Source: Prostheceraeus crozeri (lineage: Eukaryota > Platyhelminthes > Polycladida > Euryleptidae). Taken from it: a stretch of DNA of 64,000 nucleotides. Positions 9,061-21,600 of this stretch are shown piece by piece. The position numbers and the translations under genes are program-made. The stretch covers positions 162,594 to 226,593 of the forward strand of contig CAJQUW010005554.1 of NCBI GenBank assembly GCA_907163375.1, in the 5' to 3' direction. Position 1 is the stretch's first letter. Every line of letters starts with the position of its first letter. The notes below the pieces were generated by a model, which worked only from the letters and a program-made list of their open reading frames with translations, was not told the origin of the DNA and did no database searches.

Positions 9061-9449
9061 GGTGGAGTTTTACTTACTACTCCAATGGAATTGAATCGCG
9101 ACTTGTATGTAATTCTGATCGATTAAGTGGAATTAATTTAAATTCAATATTTTATTACATTCATTTAATAAATTCAATGAGCAAATTGGACATTGAACAC
9201 GTCAATAAAATTCAAGCTGCTCTTACATAGTTTCAAGCACCTTCACGTCACCGTCAGTAAAAAAGTAAAGTGTTTTGAGTCATGATGTCACTATGTTTAT
9301 AGATGCATAGATCCAACTCTTATACCTGCACGTGTGCGCGAGGGTGCGAGTAACAAAGCACGAAACCGGTACGGTACCGAAAATACATGTACTTCGTCTA
9401 CTGTAGATCATTGCCGCAAGCATATATACATCACTGTTTTTAATTTCAG
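9061..9449. other. AT-rich host DNA before the clip exon
   Basis: Nothing gene-like is visible. The final bases (TTTTTAATTTCAG) form the acceptor of the clip-domain exon, so this is intron sequence. No signal-peptide exon is found between element A and this exon, so the first exon of the protease probably lies left of element A. Confidence 0.5.
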
Positions 9450-9602
9450 GTTCCGCTTGTTTTCAATATCATAAAGGCATTTGCGTTCACGAGGATGAAC
9501 CATGTCCAATTGTGGCAACTTTTAACACAACTGCATGTCTTCAGAACTTTGTCTGCTGCATACCAAGTGGAATTAAACCTGACAAAACACAATTGCCGAC
9601 AC
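9450..9602 (+). CDS. Protease exon: clip domain
   Basis: The exon lies between acceptor TTTTTAATTTCAG and donor GTAAGC and is phase 1 at both ends. It encodes six cysteines in clip order: ACFQ, GICV, EPCP, TAC, and adjacent CC in FVCCIPSG. The tail KPDKTQLPT forms a very short linker to the protease domain. Spliced to 13,091 it gives Arg at the junction, then SNCGG. Confidence 0.75.
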
Positions 9603-12600
9603 GTAAGCGCACTGCTAATGCTCAGATTGTTGGACTGAAAAAATTTCATTCTTTGAGTGGAATAATAAGGTCAACGATCTTCTAACCAAATAAGGCCGAG
9701 CTTAGACAAAATTGCTCTTTATGAATTAACCATGCTGACCGATTGAAACCTAAAAGATTCGCTTTTACGACTTTTCATTGCTTTTCAAATAATAATTGTC
9801 CCACGAGTTCGTCTCGAAAGACAATCTCCTGACGGCATCATTTCTAGACAAAGGGTTTTATAGCATGGTATTGAAACATTTGTCTCCTCACATTAACCCA
9901 TGACATTTATTCATTACATTTGGCATATTCGACACAATGCTGTTTCGAAGCACCTGAAAAATGAACTACAGATTGTTTCATAAAAAATGGATCACCCTTA
10001 AACATCGCCTTAACTTCAACTTTGTCTAACTCCGCCAAACTTGAACGAATTTCTCCGAAATTTGGAAGATATGTCAGTTGTGCTTACTAATATCATTGTT
10101 GGAAATTTCAAGCATGAATATTGAGTTGTTTTCCTGTTATAGATAAAAAAGTAGTAGATAATTTGATCTTCATTTAGCAATGTTACACAAAATCATACCT
10201 CACTCTTATAAAATTACATTTGTTTCCTTTGTTATGTAATATGTTGTTCTACAAGCCAAAAGCTATCAAGCAAAACAAAAATAAAGAAAATCGGTCAATC
10301 AGAGCCAGCATAACACCATTTTTCATCAACAATAATGTAGCTGCTACATGTGATTAACTGGACTTCATGTTCCATAGCTTCCTGACTTCGTTGCGGTGGT
10401 GTTGGCAGCACTCCTGATTGCTTTCAGCCAGAAATCTATCTCTTACCGGTTGAAAGCAATACAAAGCACAAATGAACAATAACGAGATCGCATTCACAAA
10501 AGGCAAAGTGTCAGCCTTGCTAGAACTAGTGTTTTTTTGCGAGCTACAAGCAAGCGACTAAATGTCCCTTACACAAATGTGCATCGATGGCATAATGATG
10601 ATTTTCGACTCTGTCGTAAAGAGGGCTCTGGCCGTCCACGCAAAACATCCAAATGTAGAGACCGCCTAATTTTGAGATTTGTTAAAGTTGATCCATGTCT
10701 CTCGTTAACTGAGATGGTTGCACTAGACTCGTCTATTTCTAAGTCCACTATTCGTAGAAGACTTATTGAGTCGAATTTCAAGAGATGTAAGAGGCCCTCT
10801 CAGATCGAATTATCAGATCAGCATGCAAAAAGACGTCTCAGATGGGCAATGAGTCATTGTCACTGGCGAAATCAATGGGATCGGGTTGTCTGGTCTGATG
10901 AGGCATTTATGATGGTTATTTATGGATGATAATGCTACGTGTCACAGGAGTAGTAGAGTGAACTTATGCAAGTCTCAATTAGGGCTTAGGACATTGTATA
11001 CCATGTATATAAGACTGATATCTTTGATAATGCCCAGAAATTCATTAACGGCCCAGAAAATTCATGGCCTGGAAATGAAACCATAGAAATATTTCGCAAC
11101 ATGGCATACAATGATTATGACATCTACATTTTTCGGGCTGTCAATGGCAAATTGTCGGGCCGCTAACGCGGCCCTCTAATTTGCCATTGACGCCCTCAAA
11201 ACATAGCTGTCATCATATCATTATCTTGGCCAGCTCGTTCTCCTGATCTGAATCCCATAGAAAATGTATGGAGTATTCTAAAACGTAACGTTCGTCGTTC
11301 ACTGCTACCTACAGATGGCGTATCACAACTTACGTCACTGTTAAAAAGAAAGTGGAGAAAGTTAGATCAGTCAAAAATCAACGATATCATCGAATCAATG
11401 CCTAGACGAATTGGTAATGTCATTGACAATAAGGGTAGGGCCACAAAATATTAGCTTCTTAAGAACCGTTACTGTATCATAACTTATCAGATTATATAAG
11501 GACATTTAAATATATTAGAGACATGAAATAACATGAAAAATGCTTTCTGTATCATACTTATGTTTTATTTAGTCAAATTTTAGGATGATCCACTTTTTAT
11601 GAAACGGACTGTATATTCCAGAAAGCGTTCGTCCTAATTGAATTAGAGTCTGAAAATGTCTTCATTCATATTTCTTATACATGTATACACCTCTAAACAT
11701 CAAAACCCAAGAGATGCATACCTACGAAGCAAGAATTTTAAAATACTCCCTACATAATGTGACAGACACGTTTTGATAGCTATCGAATATAAACCTCACA
11801 TGCAGAATCATCATATATTATGAAATCGTAATCAAAAGAGTTTGTTGTCCTGCATTCCAAGACCTCCTGTGTGTATGGTGCCATTCAATTTTTATGGTTG
11901 AATGATGATGCTATTATTTTCATGTCCCTTCTTGGTTTTTACAGTATCCAATGTTTCAATAAACAGACACTTACCTAAAACGAAAAGCCGTATGTGTAAG
12001 AAAATGATGAACTTTTGTGATCATTAAAATAAATTTGTTGAATCATTGATGATAATGAGAGCATTTCATGAAATCTCATCGTGCTGGTTTCTAAATAAGG
12101 ATGAATCGAGCTATTATCATTTATACTTTCTGAGATTTCGACATTTCCACATTGCATCAACTTCTGAATTTCTACGGATTTACTCATTTATCTGGAAATG
12201 AAAGTTCGAAAGCTGTCAATAGGACTCTTGACAGTGTTCTAATTCTTTAGCATGAAGAGGTTTCTAAGTTTTAGACTTCTGTTTATGTCTCAGATCTTTT
12301 TTGCGAAGCGTTTTCTTAAAATGCAATCTGAATTTGCAGTATTTATGTACGCATATAGCGGTTATTTTAGAGTAGGTCTGTAGAGGAAGACCTTGCGCAG
12401 ATAGTTTATTGAAGACTTGCACCGTATGAACATCCAGTGGAAAGCCGCCGAAGAAGTCGCAGGCGATCGAACAATAAGCCGTCAGTTTGCTGCTCAATCT
12501 GCATTAGGTGCAGAAGGAACTAAGTGTACGTATTTAGACTACACCTGTCACCTTCCCACCAAAAAGCACTTTATATTTTCTATAGATTAGCTTAGAAACA

Positions 12601-15600
12601 AATTTATGCGGAGGGTTTGGAACAGTGTACAGACGGTCAGGATAAAGATTTTTATTTAAGCTGTATAGTGGCAGTGAAGTGGAACTGATAGACTTCGTCC
12701 ACTGCAAGACTAAAAGGACCAGGTGATAAAGTTGAACAACAGAATTATATCAACCATGAATGCTGCAAGTTGCAAGAATTTCATAATTTTCCTGAAGTAA
12801 TTTGGAAAATTTTCGTCACTAGGGCATTTTCAGTATTTTCAAAACTGATTAGAGATGATTAGGCTACTTGTTAGTAAATATCAACGTAGCATTGTAGCAG
12901 GCCGTAACACGTAAGTTTTTTATACCTGTTATTATTTCCTGATAAATTGAAATAGATATAGAAAATTCTGATTATAGTTATGAAAACATTTTGAAGAAAA
13001 CTATGAAGCTATGAAGTCTCGCTGTAAGCACTTCTGATTTTATGTGATGAAACTCGATATGCTATTGGAATTGTCTTTCTCTTTACCCAGGTTCCAATTG
13101 TGGAGGCATGCCAACTGTACCCTATATTGTCAACGGTTGGAACACGGTACAATGGCCATATATTGCATCTTTACAGGAAAAATCCTCACACATTTGCGGT
13201 GCGACAATCCTCAGTCGAACATTTGTAATCACAGCTGCACACTGCATCCAAGACAGGTAAATACGAAAATGCATTTGCTCTTTGACCTCTTCGACCGGTT
13301 TTTGTTGACACCAAAAGGATTAGGGCTCATTCATTAGGTTTTGTGATAACCGTTGACCTCAATTTCTTTCCTAGATCCTTCGTTTGATTTTGCAATGCGT
13401 TTACTAACTGTCATACAAGCGACGCATAACTAATTTCGATATTGATAAGCAGAGTTTAATGTTATTCGTAGGTAATGGATCAAGTGGGTCACAGCCTCGG
13501 GTGGGTAAGGAAGGATGGGCAGTGGTAACCGGTGGCAGAGTTTTTTAAGAAAAATTTACAACTGCACAAAATTTGGCATTTCGACTTTGTCTTCCCGCTG
13601 CTTCCCCAGGGCAGGGATTCTTCCTAGCATGAGATATTCACCAATTTTTTCAGTCATAACTAAACTTGAGATCATCTTTTTCCATTTGCTGAGAATCATT
13701 TGCTGGATAATATATAACGGAACAAGCTAATTTTTAATTAAATACAAAGCATCTGTTTGTCACATGTTTAATGAAAATTTTACTGAGTTTCTTACTCTAC
13801 GAGCATAAAAGATGGCGGTTAACAGGAGGTGATTCTTCAACATTTCAAAACACGCTATCTTACTCTCCTTTTGTATTGTTATGTCAGTAATAAAACTATG
13901 TACAACTTCGCTCTTCCTCAGGGAGCCTTGAAGTAGGTAAAAACAGCAGTACATTAACACTGTCTGAGTGGGCTTATATACATGTGGGCCTATATTTGCG
14001 TTGTGTTGATAGAGAGTGATGATCAGAATACCGTCAGCTCTGTTTTCCTATTGATCAATGGCTTCAATTATTTGATGTATCGCTTCTCTGTCATTTTAAT
14101 ATCCAGAAGATCTGTACACTTGCCAAGAAACCCTAGGCAGAAATCACTTAATTGATTTGAATTGATTCTTACTCTATATTTTCCTTAAGACCGTAGGACC
14201 TAAACTGCACATAGTGAAATCATCCAGATAAATGAGTAAACGCGATGTGTAAACACTGACTCGGTAACTAAGTTTTGCTTCGTGATTGGCGCAACATGTT
14301 GCTGAATAGAAGTACTATGTTTGAGAATCAATTGCTAGTGATAACTCTTTCGACAAAATTTGATCGGATCTTGAAAAACTGGAGATCAGCCTTTTACATG
14401 AGAGTTACCTACGTGAGAGCACTCATGAATATCTCATGACTATTTGTACAAACAACGTTCAGTAAGCCATAATTTCTTATGGAACCGGCTTTTGCCGCAA
14501 GTCTCCCCCCAAATTCGCTTCACGCTGATCCGTCGGGACAGTTGACGCTTCTTCTCTGTTCATCTTGTCAACTGTGAGCCAGCATGAACAGGAAAATCGA
14601 AATCCTTTCACTTGAATAACATAAGCAGTATATTGTTAACTTAAATAGGCTCTAACATTTGAAGCAATACATCTGATCGACCTCATTTTTGAGATAGACT
14701 TAGAGTTTCAGGAGCATATCGTCTGATATAAATCATCGACCAAATCAGAACAGAAATAAGTTTGATATGATGAAATAACCAGCTTCAAAGCGTCGAACCA
14801 AATTTTTTATGTCCTCTTTCTTCTGTAATTGCGCATTACAGGGTTGGAACCATGAATTTTGAAGACCGGCCGTCCAGTTAATTCTATTAGGACTATGTTC
14901 ACCATTACAGATGCATTCACTACATACTCGTAGAAGAAATCATTTCATTAATAAAAAAAACAACATTATAGGAGCATAATGAATGTAGCATATTTGAAGA
15001 GCACCTACCTATGTATGCTATGTGACATAAATGTTGCAAACTGTTTCTTAATAAACATTTTAAAAGTTGCTAACTTATGCATGTAATTAAACGTCTATTA
15101 TCTCAAATAAAATTTTCAGAATCCTGTATTATAGCCTATATGAATTTTTGAAGCAGTAAAGCAAAAATCAAGCTCCCTTTCGTTTACGGTCAACCTTTTT
15201 TCTATCGACCTCTGAAAGCGTGGGACACCGAAGTGCCGTCAACTCCTGCATAATTTTAGCGGTAATAGAAATCGACCTCAAAGGAAAGAGGAGCTTGATT
15301 ATCGCTTTGCTGCTATAATGACTGATGATTTCCCGTCGTTTGGTCAACTGCATGAATTTTGTAAAAATGATGTATTCCTCAGCCTATCTGTCGAAAGATT
15401 ATTTCATATCTCAAATAATTTCATCACATGGGATAGTTTGCAATGCATGTATAGAAAACATGAAGCTTAGGAATTAATGTGAATGACTGGATTTCAATGC
15501 AACCACATGTAATACCAGTATCGCCCGCTGCCTGAGCACTTGACAGTGGATAGTAGAACATTGTCAGAAGCTAACGGCATGCGATCAATTTTGATTGACG

Positions 15601-18600
15601 TTGTACGTAGTCAACCTCGCCCGGTCGGCCGGTTTTGATTACGCCGACTTGTTTCAACCCTGACGCATCGTGCACATTATAGAATTTTCTATCAATGCTT
15701 TCCCAATTTATTGTGCGTAATTTATCTAGATTTTACAAAATGCTTTTAATACAGATGTCGTTATAGATCAAAAGATTACCTTTGTAAAAAGACTGTCGGT
15801 ACTTTTGCAATAATTCCACGGATTTAAGCAAGAATTTGAGCTTTATGAGATCTTGCCCCGGTTCAGACTTGTGGGCACAATTTCTGTGCATGGCTGATGT
15901 TTCTGGAAACTCTATATTCATCCCTGTGGTAAACTTACGGAAAACCCCAAAGATTGTGCTTCAATGAGAACAGGATATTTTGGAAATCGCAAAACAAACT
16001 ATATAGGCATACAGGTTAAAAGTTTGTTTAGATATCGTTTTCGATAAGAAATGTGCACATTAAGCATTTTCTTTTGGTCTTCATATTTTGCTAAAACGTT
16101 GTAGAGGTCTACTCCTCACAATATTACCATTTCATCGATTCTGATTTCTTTAGCAGCCTGCTGCAGAATTAGCTGACCACAAAGCTTATCAGATACATGA
16201 TGTGATCCGCTACTAGAAACGTTTGCCTACCTTTGAGCTAGATGATTCGCATGCAACATACAAAATTTGCAAGTTACAAGTCATGGCAACACAAGAACAT
16301 TAAAAAAAAATTACCATCTTTGTCCATGAATCCGTCTCCTACGATTATGTTTCATGACTGGCTGACAGTTTCTCTGCTTGAATCACATGTGCATGTTCGC
16401 TGCTAGAACTTCATATACATGCACACTGATGTAGCTTAAGGGCGAATAGATTTCTCCAAATGTGCACCTCGCAACTAATATTTAAGACTCACAGTTAATC
16501 AATCATAAAATTCAATCTTTTTGCAAATTTCGATTTTCAACAAGTAGTCATGTGCTAATATTTGTTTACTGAAACGTAAGTTATGCAATTGTCATTCATA
16601 TCATGACGTCCACTCCACTTAATTATTTAACTCCACTTAATTGGTTTTTAACTTACCTATTTTCCTAATTGTAATTTTTCAACTGCACAAATTGTGTTCA
16701 GCTGCAAGTTAAAAATGCCTGGCTCGTGGCATTTGACTCAGGTGGGGGCACTGAATGGTCTACAGCTATTTAATTGTAGCATTTCATCTATCCAGCAACT
16801 TTGACATCACCATCAACATCAAGTACAGTAATGATTTTGTAAATCCAAACCTGAAATCGCGTAAACTTGTTTCTTGACTTCAAGTTTTTGCTGCATGGTC
16901 ATCATCAGAAAATAGTTTCGATTTGTGTCTTGCTACTCAGACTTCTAGGTTTAGCAGTGTAATACTGCACTTGAAAGTATGAGGAACAGATACTTAACAT
17001 ATCATGCGTGCATATGCCTGTAGTAGACCTACTGTCGAATAATTCAGGCTTTGTGTGAATCAATCCTAGACAGGTAGCCTTTTATTATTTTATCTGTAGA
17101 GTAACTCATACGGAATTCACAACAGTTAGCAGCAGATCAGAGCAATTTCTGCCCTCAGAAATTACAATAAATTCAGAAACTGTAAGTCTCGTAACAAAAG
17201 AGCGCATTATAAATCAGTAAATCAAGTGGTCATAGATGTCGCCAGGGAAGAGTGCTTATACTATCACTATACAGGTACAGGTAAGATTCCGTCTCCATGG
17301 AGAGGTAAGAGTTCATGTCACATGAAGATGTTTTAAGATCGCCTTTCGGATGTTATTTCCTTTCGTCCTTGTGTGAGTCCAGTCCTTGATATCGTCAGTG
17401 TAGATTCGTCTTTGTCTTCCTCTCGCTTTTACACCGACCATTGATTTTACCTTCCACCATCACACGCAACATTTCGTTGTGTCTTAGGATATGACCAAAA
17501 TACTCGATCTTCCTCCGTTTCACGATATTCAGCAGTCTTCGTGGTTCATTCGCTTTTTCAGCACTTCTTCATTGCTTAGTTTTCTCTTCCAACTGATATT
17601 GAACATAAAAATAATAAATGTATAAATGCATAAAAAGTATAAATGTATAAGTAAATAATTGTCTATGGATTAGTGCTTATCCATTATCATGCATTCAACT
17701 AATAAAGTTAGTGTAATAAAAAGGAAGAACATCAAAGTTGGATGGTTAGAAACACTAACTCCACATGAAGTAAAATAGAGTCTTCTTATTGACCGTCCTC
17801 TTGCATGTTTTCATGCATTTATGGGTCAAATGCAAATGTTCTTTGCTTATGCAAATTTCAGTGCAAATTAATAAAGAAGAAATTTCCTTCAATATTTTTC
17901 AGCGCACGGGACAAACCCCTTCGTGCATCGACGTCTGTTCCATCGGTCCAACACTCCCCTTCCTTTTGAGGATCCTGCCTATTATCAATTGTAATGTACT
18001 CTAGGATCTAGCCATGGTAGCAACTTACTCTGTGATCACTAGTTTGTCATCTTATACTGGGCACGTGTCCTTTGATTTTATCTTCTAACCACATGGAAAA
18101 ACATAACTGCACAGAAATATTCGATAAAACGCCGAATGTCTTTAAATAGGAACTTAATTTCACAATAATTTATATATTGCAGAAAGGTTTCTGATCTCTC
18201 AATCAAAACTGGAATTCTCCTACTGAATGAAGTCAAAAATGCTATGGTCTCATATGTGGACAATGTCTTCACAAACAAATTTGATCCGTTGACGAATGAG
18301 AATGATGTTGCTCTTCTGCAACTCAAATCGCCAATCACGTTTGATCACTTCCGTCAGCCTGCCTGCCTTCCTGTTGAAAAGGATAATTTTAAAACAAAGG
18401 GAGATTCTCCACCTTTTGCCGTCGATGTTTGTTTGGCTCTTGGATGGGGAAGCAATAATATTGGTGAGTTTTCATTATTTAGCTTTTAGCAACTATGCCT
18501 TTTATTTAGGAATATTTGCAGCAGTTGTAGTTAGCGAGCACTTTAAGGTAGGCATGTGATGATAAACATATATCTAACACAAAGTCCAAACGATTCAGCA

Positions 18601-21600
18601 CCCCATCTGCCGGCCAATAGGCGATATTTAAATACTTCTGCGGGTTGCGTAAGGCTTCGTGAACAATGTTTAAGAGAGTAATGCCCTGCAAATAGTTTCT
18701 TATGTCTACTTAACTTATGTAGGATATCATTATAGGCAATTACAGGATTATTATAGAATAGATTGCAGAACACGTTTGGTTTTTTGTGCTTTTATCAAAT
18801 GATAACAATATTATTACGAAATGCAATTGTGCCCCGATGTGATTTTACAAATGAAAAATAACGCCAGAAGTCTCATTATACTCGTGTATTGCCACAAACG
18901 CGTTTCCTATGCTCTCAGTGGAAGTATCACGCAGAATGAACCAAAACCGATAGAGACATGAATACTGTTAATATCTATCAAGCAATGGACCGTCACAGGT
19001 CAAGCAAGTGCGAAGTTAATAAGTAGTGGCTGAAGTACATGTATAGAAAAATTACTAATATGAAAAGAAAAACGTTGGTCGTTACATCGAGTAAACGTTT
19101 GTGATCACTCCCTCGAAAGAAGAAGGCCAACGGTTGTTCGAGAGGCTCCAGAATCTTCATCCAAAACGTGAGCTCCGATGTCTCCTAAGCATCTATGTCG
19201 CTGCCAAGTGCGTACTCATCTTCTCCACAGTTCGTGTTCCAGTCCGCTGTCCCAAAGACCCAACTCCGACTTCTGCTCAATTGATTAATCTACGGCTACA
19301 AATGCAACTGTGGAAGCAGTTACGTTGGCCGACAGGACGACGTCTCCGGGACCGCATCAATGAGCACATCCCACAGTCGCTCAACACGGCTGAGAAAAAG
19401 CTCCCAAGATCAAAGAAGACTCCTCAAAGCTCCATCACGAAGCATCTGCAAACGTGTGGCACTACTGCTCAACAGGTGAAGTCGATCTTCAAGGTACTCT
19501 TCCGTCATCACAGCCCCTGGCACTTGAGCATACTCGAGGCCCTAGCAATAAAGCGGCTTGCACCAAACCTGTGTGGACAGATGGAGCACTTGTTGACGTT
19601 ACTTTTACCTTGGTAATTTTTACTTTCTCTTCATTTGTATCGTCAATGTTTTTCTTTTCATATTAGTAATTTTTCTATGCATGTACTTCAGCCACTACTT
19701 ATTCACTTCGCGCTTGCTTGACCTGTGACTGTCCATTGCTTGATCGATATTAACAGTATTCATGTCTCTATCGGTTTTGGTTCATTCTGCGTGATACTTC
19801 CACTGAGAGCATAGGAAACGCGTTTGTGGCAATACACGAGTATAATGAGACTTCTGGCGTTATTTTTCATTTATAATATTATTACTATGTATACCCAACT
19901 GACTCTCGATGCATCCTGTGAAGGGGCCTTCTCATTTTTGTGGTTCGCCTATCCACTGTCGCTGTTTCCTATTACATGCGTATATGTTAGGCCCTATGTT
20001 TTACACAGAAATCGAGAACTGTGAGTGTATGTTTTTTTGATTCACTCTAATAATAGCCTGCACATTTCATTTTGGTCTGTCCTAGCGACCTCCTGCGGGA
20101 GATGAATTTTCCAATTCCCGGATTTCCCCAAAAAATTCAAGATACCAGAGATAATAACAAGTTGATCATAATCAATACGTCATTAGTATATAAGTATTCT
20201 TCAATGCCGATAGAAAGTTAATTATCTATCAGAGTGGCAAATTTTTTGCGAAAAGATGTGCTTCTCTACGGCTAACACAGCATAGCACGGCCGCTGCATA
20301 GCAAACTCTATGAAATATAAAAGATAATACAAGCTGTATTTTCTACTCAAGCTCCTCTACATTTAAAAACAAACATCCAACTGACGATTTCAATCTGACT
20401 TCACTTTTGAGTATCGTACATTCAAATTACTTACTGTCTTACATGCAGAATATACTTTTCAATTTGAATTAGCCTACGAGTGGAATGAGCAAGGTAATTC
20501 TACACTGAAGACCTGTTCAAAACTTCAATGCAGACTCAACGACAAATGGATGCGTAAATGCTATCATTTTAAAATATTACAAGTAGATCTAATTTGTGTA
20601 CTTTTTCTTTGCTCCTGAGAGGATGTACCATGAGTTTGCCAGTTTTCTAGTCATGATAAATCATTCAATTGACTCTGTACTACAAATGCGGAAAATTAAT
20701 TTATTGCTAGCCGAATGGAGACCACGACCCAAATAAATTCATTTTCTAGAATTGGCAATTTATAGTCACCACCGATCTTAATGTGCAGTGCATTCTTGCG
20801 CTACGTCATTTTTGCACTTTTCTAGTGAACGATTTATCGTACGATAGTCATGCATCTGAGAGGGCGATGTGCGAGGAGATACAATCCCGAAACCCCTCAG
20901 GATTGAGGCCTTCAAACCTGACTTCGGGATTATATAAAATCAACGGTGTGCAATCTCCTAATAATGTATTTCACATAATTTTCATTTATTGCATTTTATA
21001 TTAATCATTAGGTAAACTTGCAAAATGCGTCGTAAAAAATTTAGCAACATGCAAATTAGTATTTATTGGTCACCTTTGTACCGATACTTTACAATTCTCA
21101 GAGACTGCTATCGATCCATGGCTTGATTAATTTTGCTTCGGAATCGGAATTAATTATGCAGAGCAACACTGTTCCTCGTCTTGAGTTCGGTTTTTAATCA
21201 ATGCTACTACTAGTCTACCTGTGCCAACTAGAATGTTAATAAATCAGACAGTAAATTGAAACGTATAATGGCATGGCGCAGAGTATTTTATGAAATGCAT
21301 CAACAACACAGTACAATGCATTTTGTCATGTTATCGTGCAGAGATATCTGATGATTTTATAGACCCCTTTGTTAACTAAGAGAACTTTTAAATTGCAAGT
21401 CCATCCTTGAGGACAGTTTGATTATCTGTGTATTAAATATTCTCCTTAACTTTTATTTGAGTACGGGGATCATAAGAAACAAGGTAAATAAGTCATCTAT
21501 TTGGCTTGTAGACCATACTGTATAGGGTATAAGCCTTACTTAACGTACTTAAAAGCACCGAGGGATAAATTCACACTTATTGGAGAGGCTTACTTTTTAC

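Larger units (their letters stand above)
9969..11611 (+). mobile_element. Tc1-family transposon, copy 1 (defective)
   Basis: Terminal inverted repeats CAGATTGTTTCATAAAAAA and its inverse TTTTTATGAAACGGACTG are flanked by TA at 9,967-9,968 and 11,612-11,613, the usual Tc1 target duplication. The transposase frame (10,537-10,929) has a paired-like helix-turn-helix with a GRPRK hinge and the first catalytic Asp in VVWSDEAF. Relative to the copy at 57.2 kb, about 245 bp between the first and second catalytic Asp are missing, and 227 bp of foreign DNA are inserted at 10,996-11,222. The C-terminal part (SPDLNPIENVWS) resumes after that. The element cannot encode a working enzyme. It lies in the sense orientation inside intron 1 of the protease. 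Confidence 0.9.

Noticed and set aside
12412-12530. Extra protease linker exon with NIQWKAAEEVAGDRT
   Set aside because: Its borders do not give compatible splice phases, whereas the exons at 9,450 and 13,091 join directly in phase.
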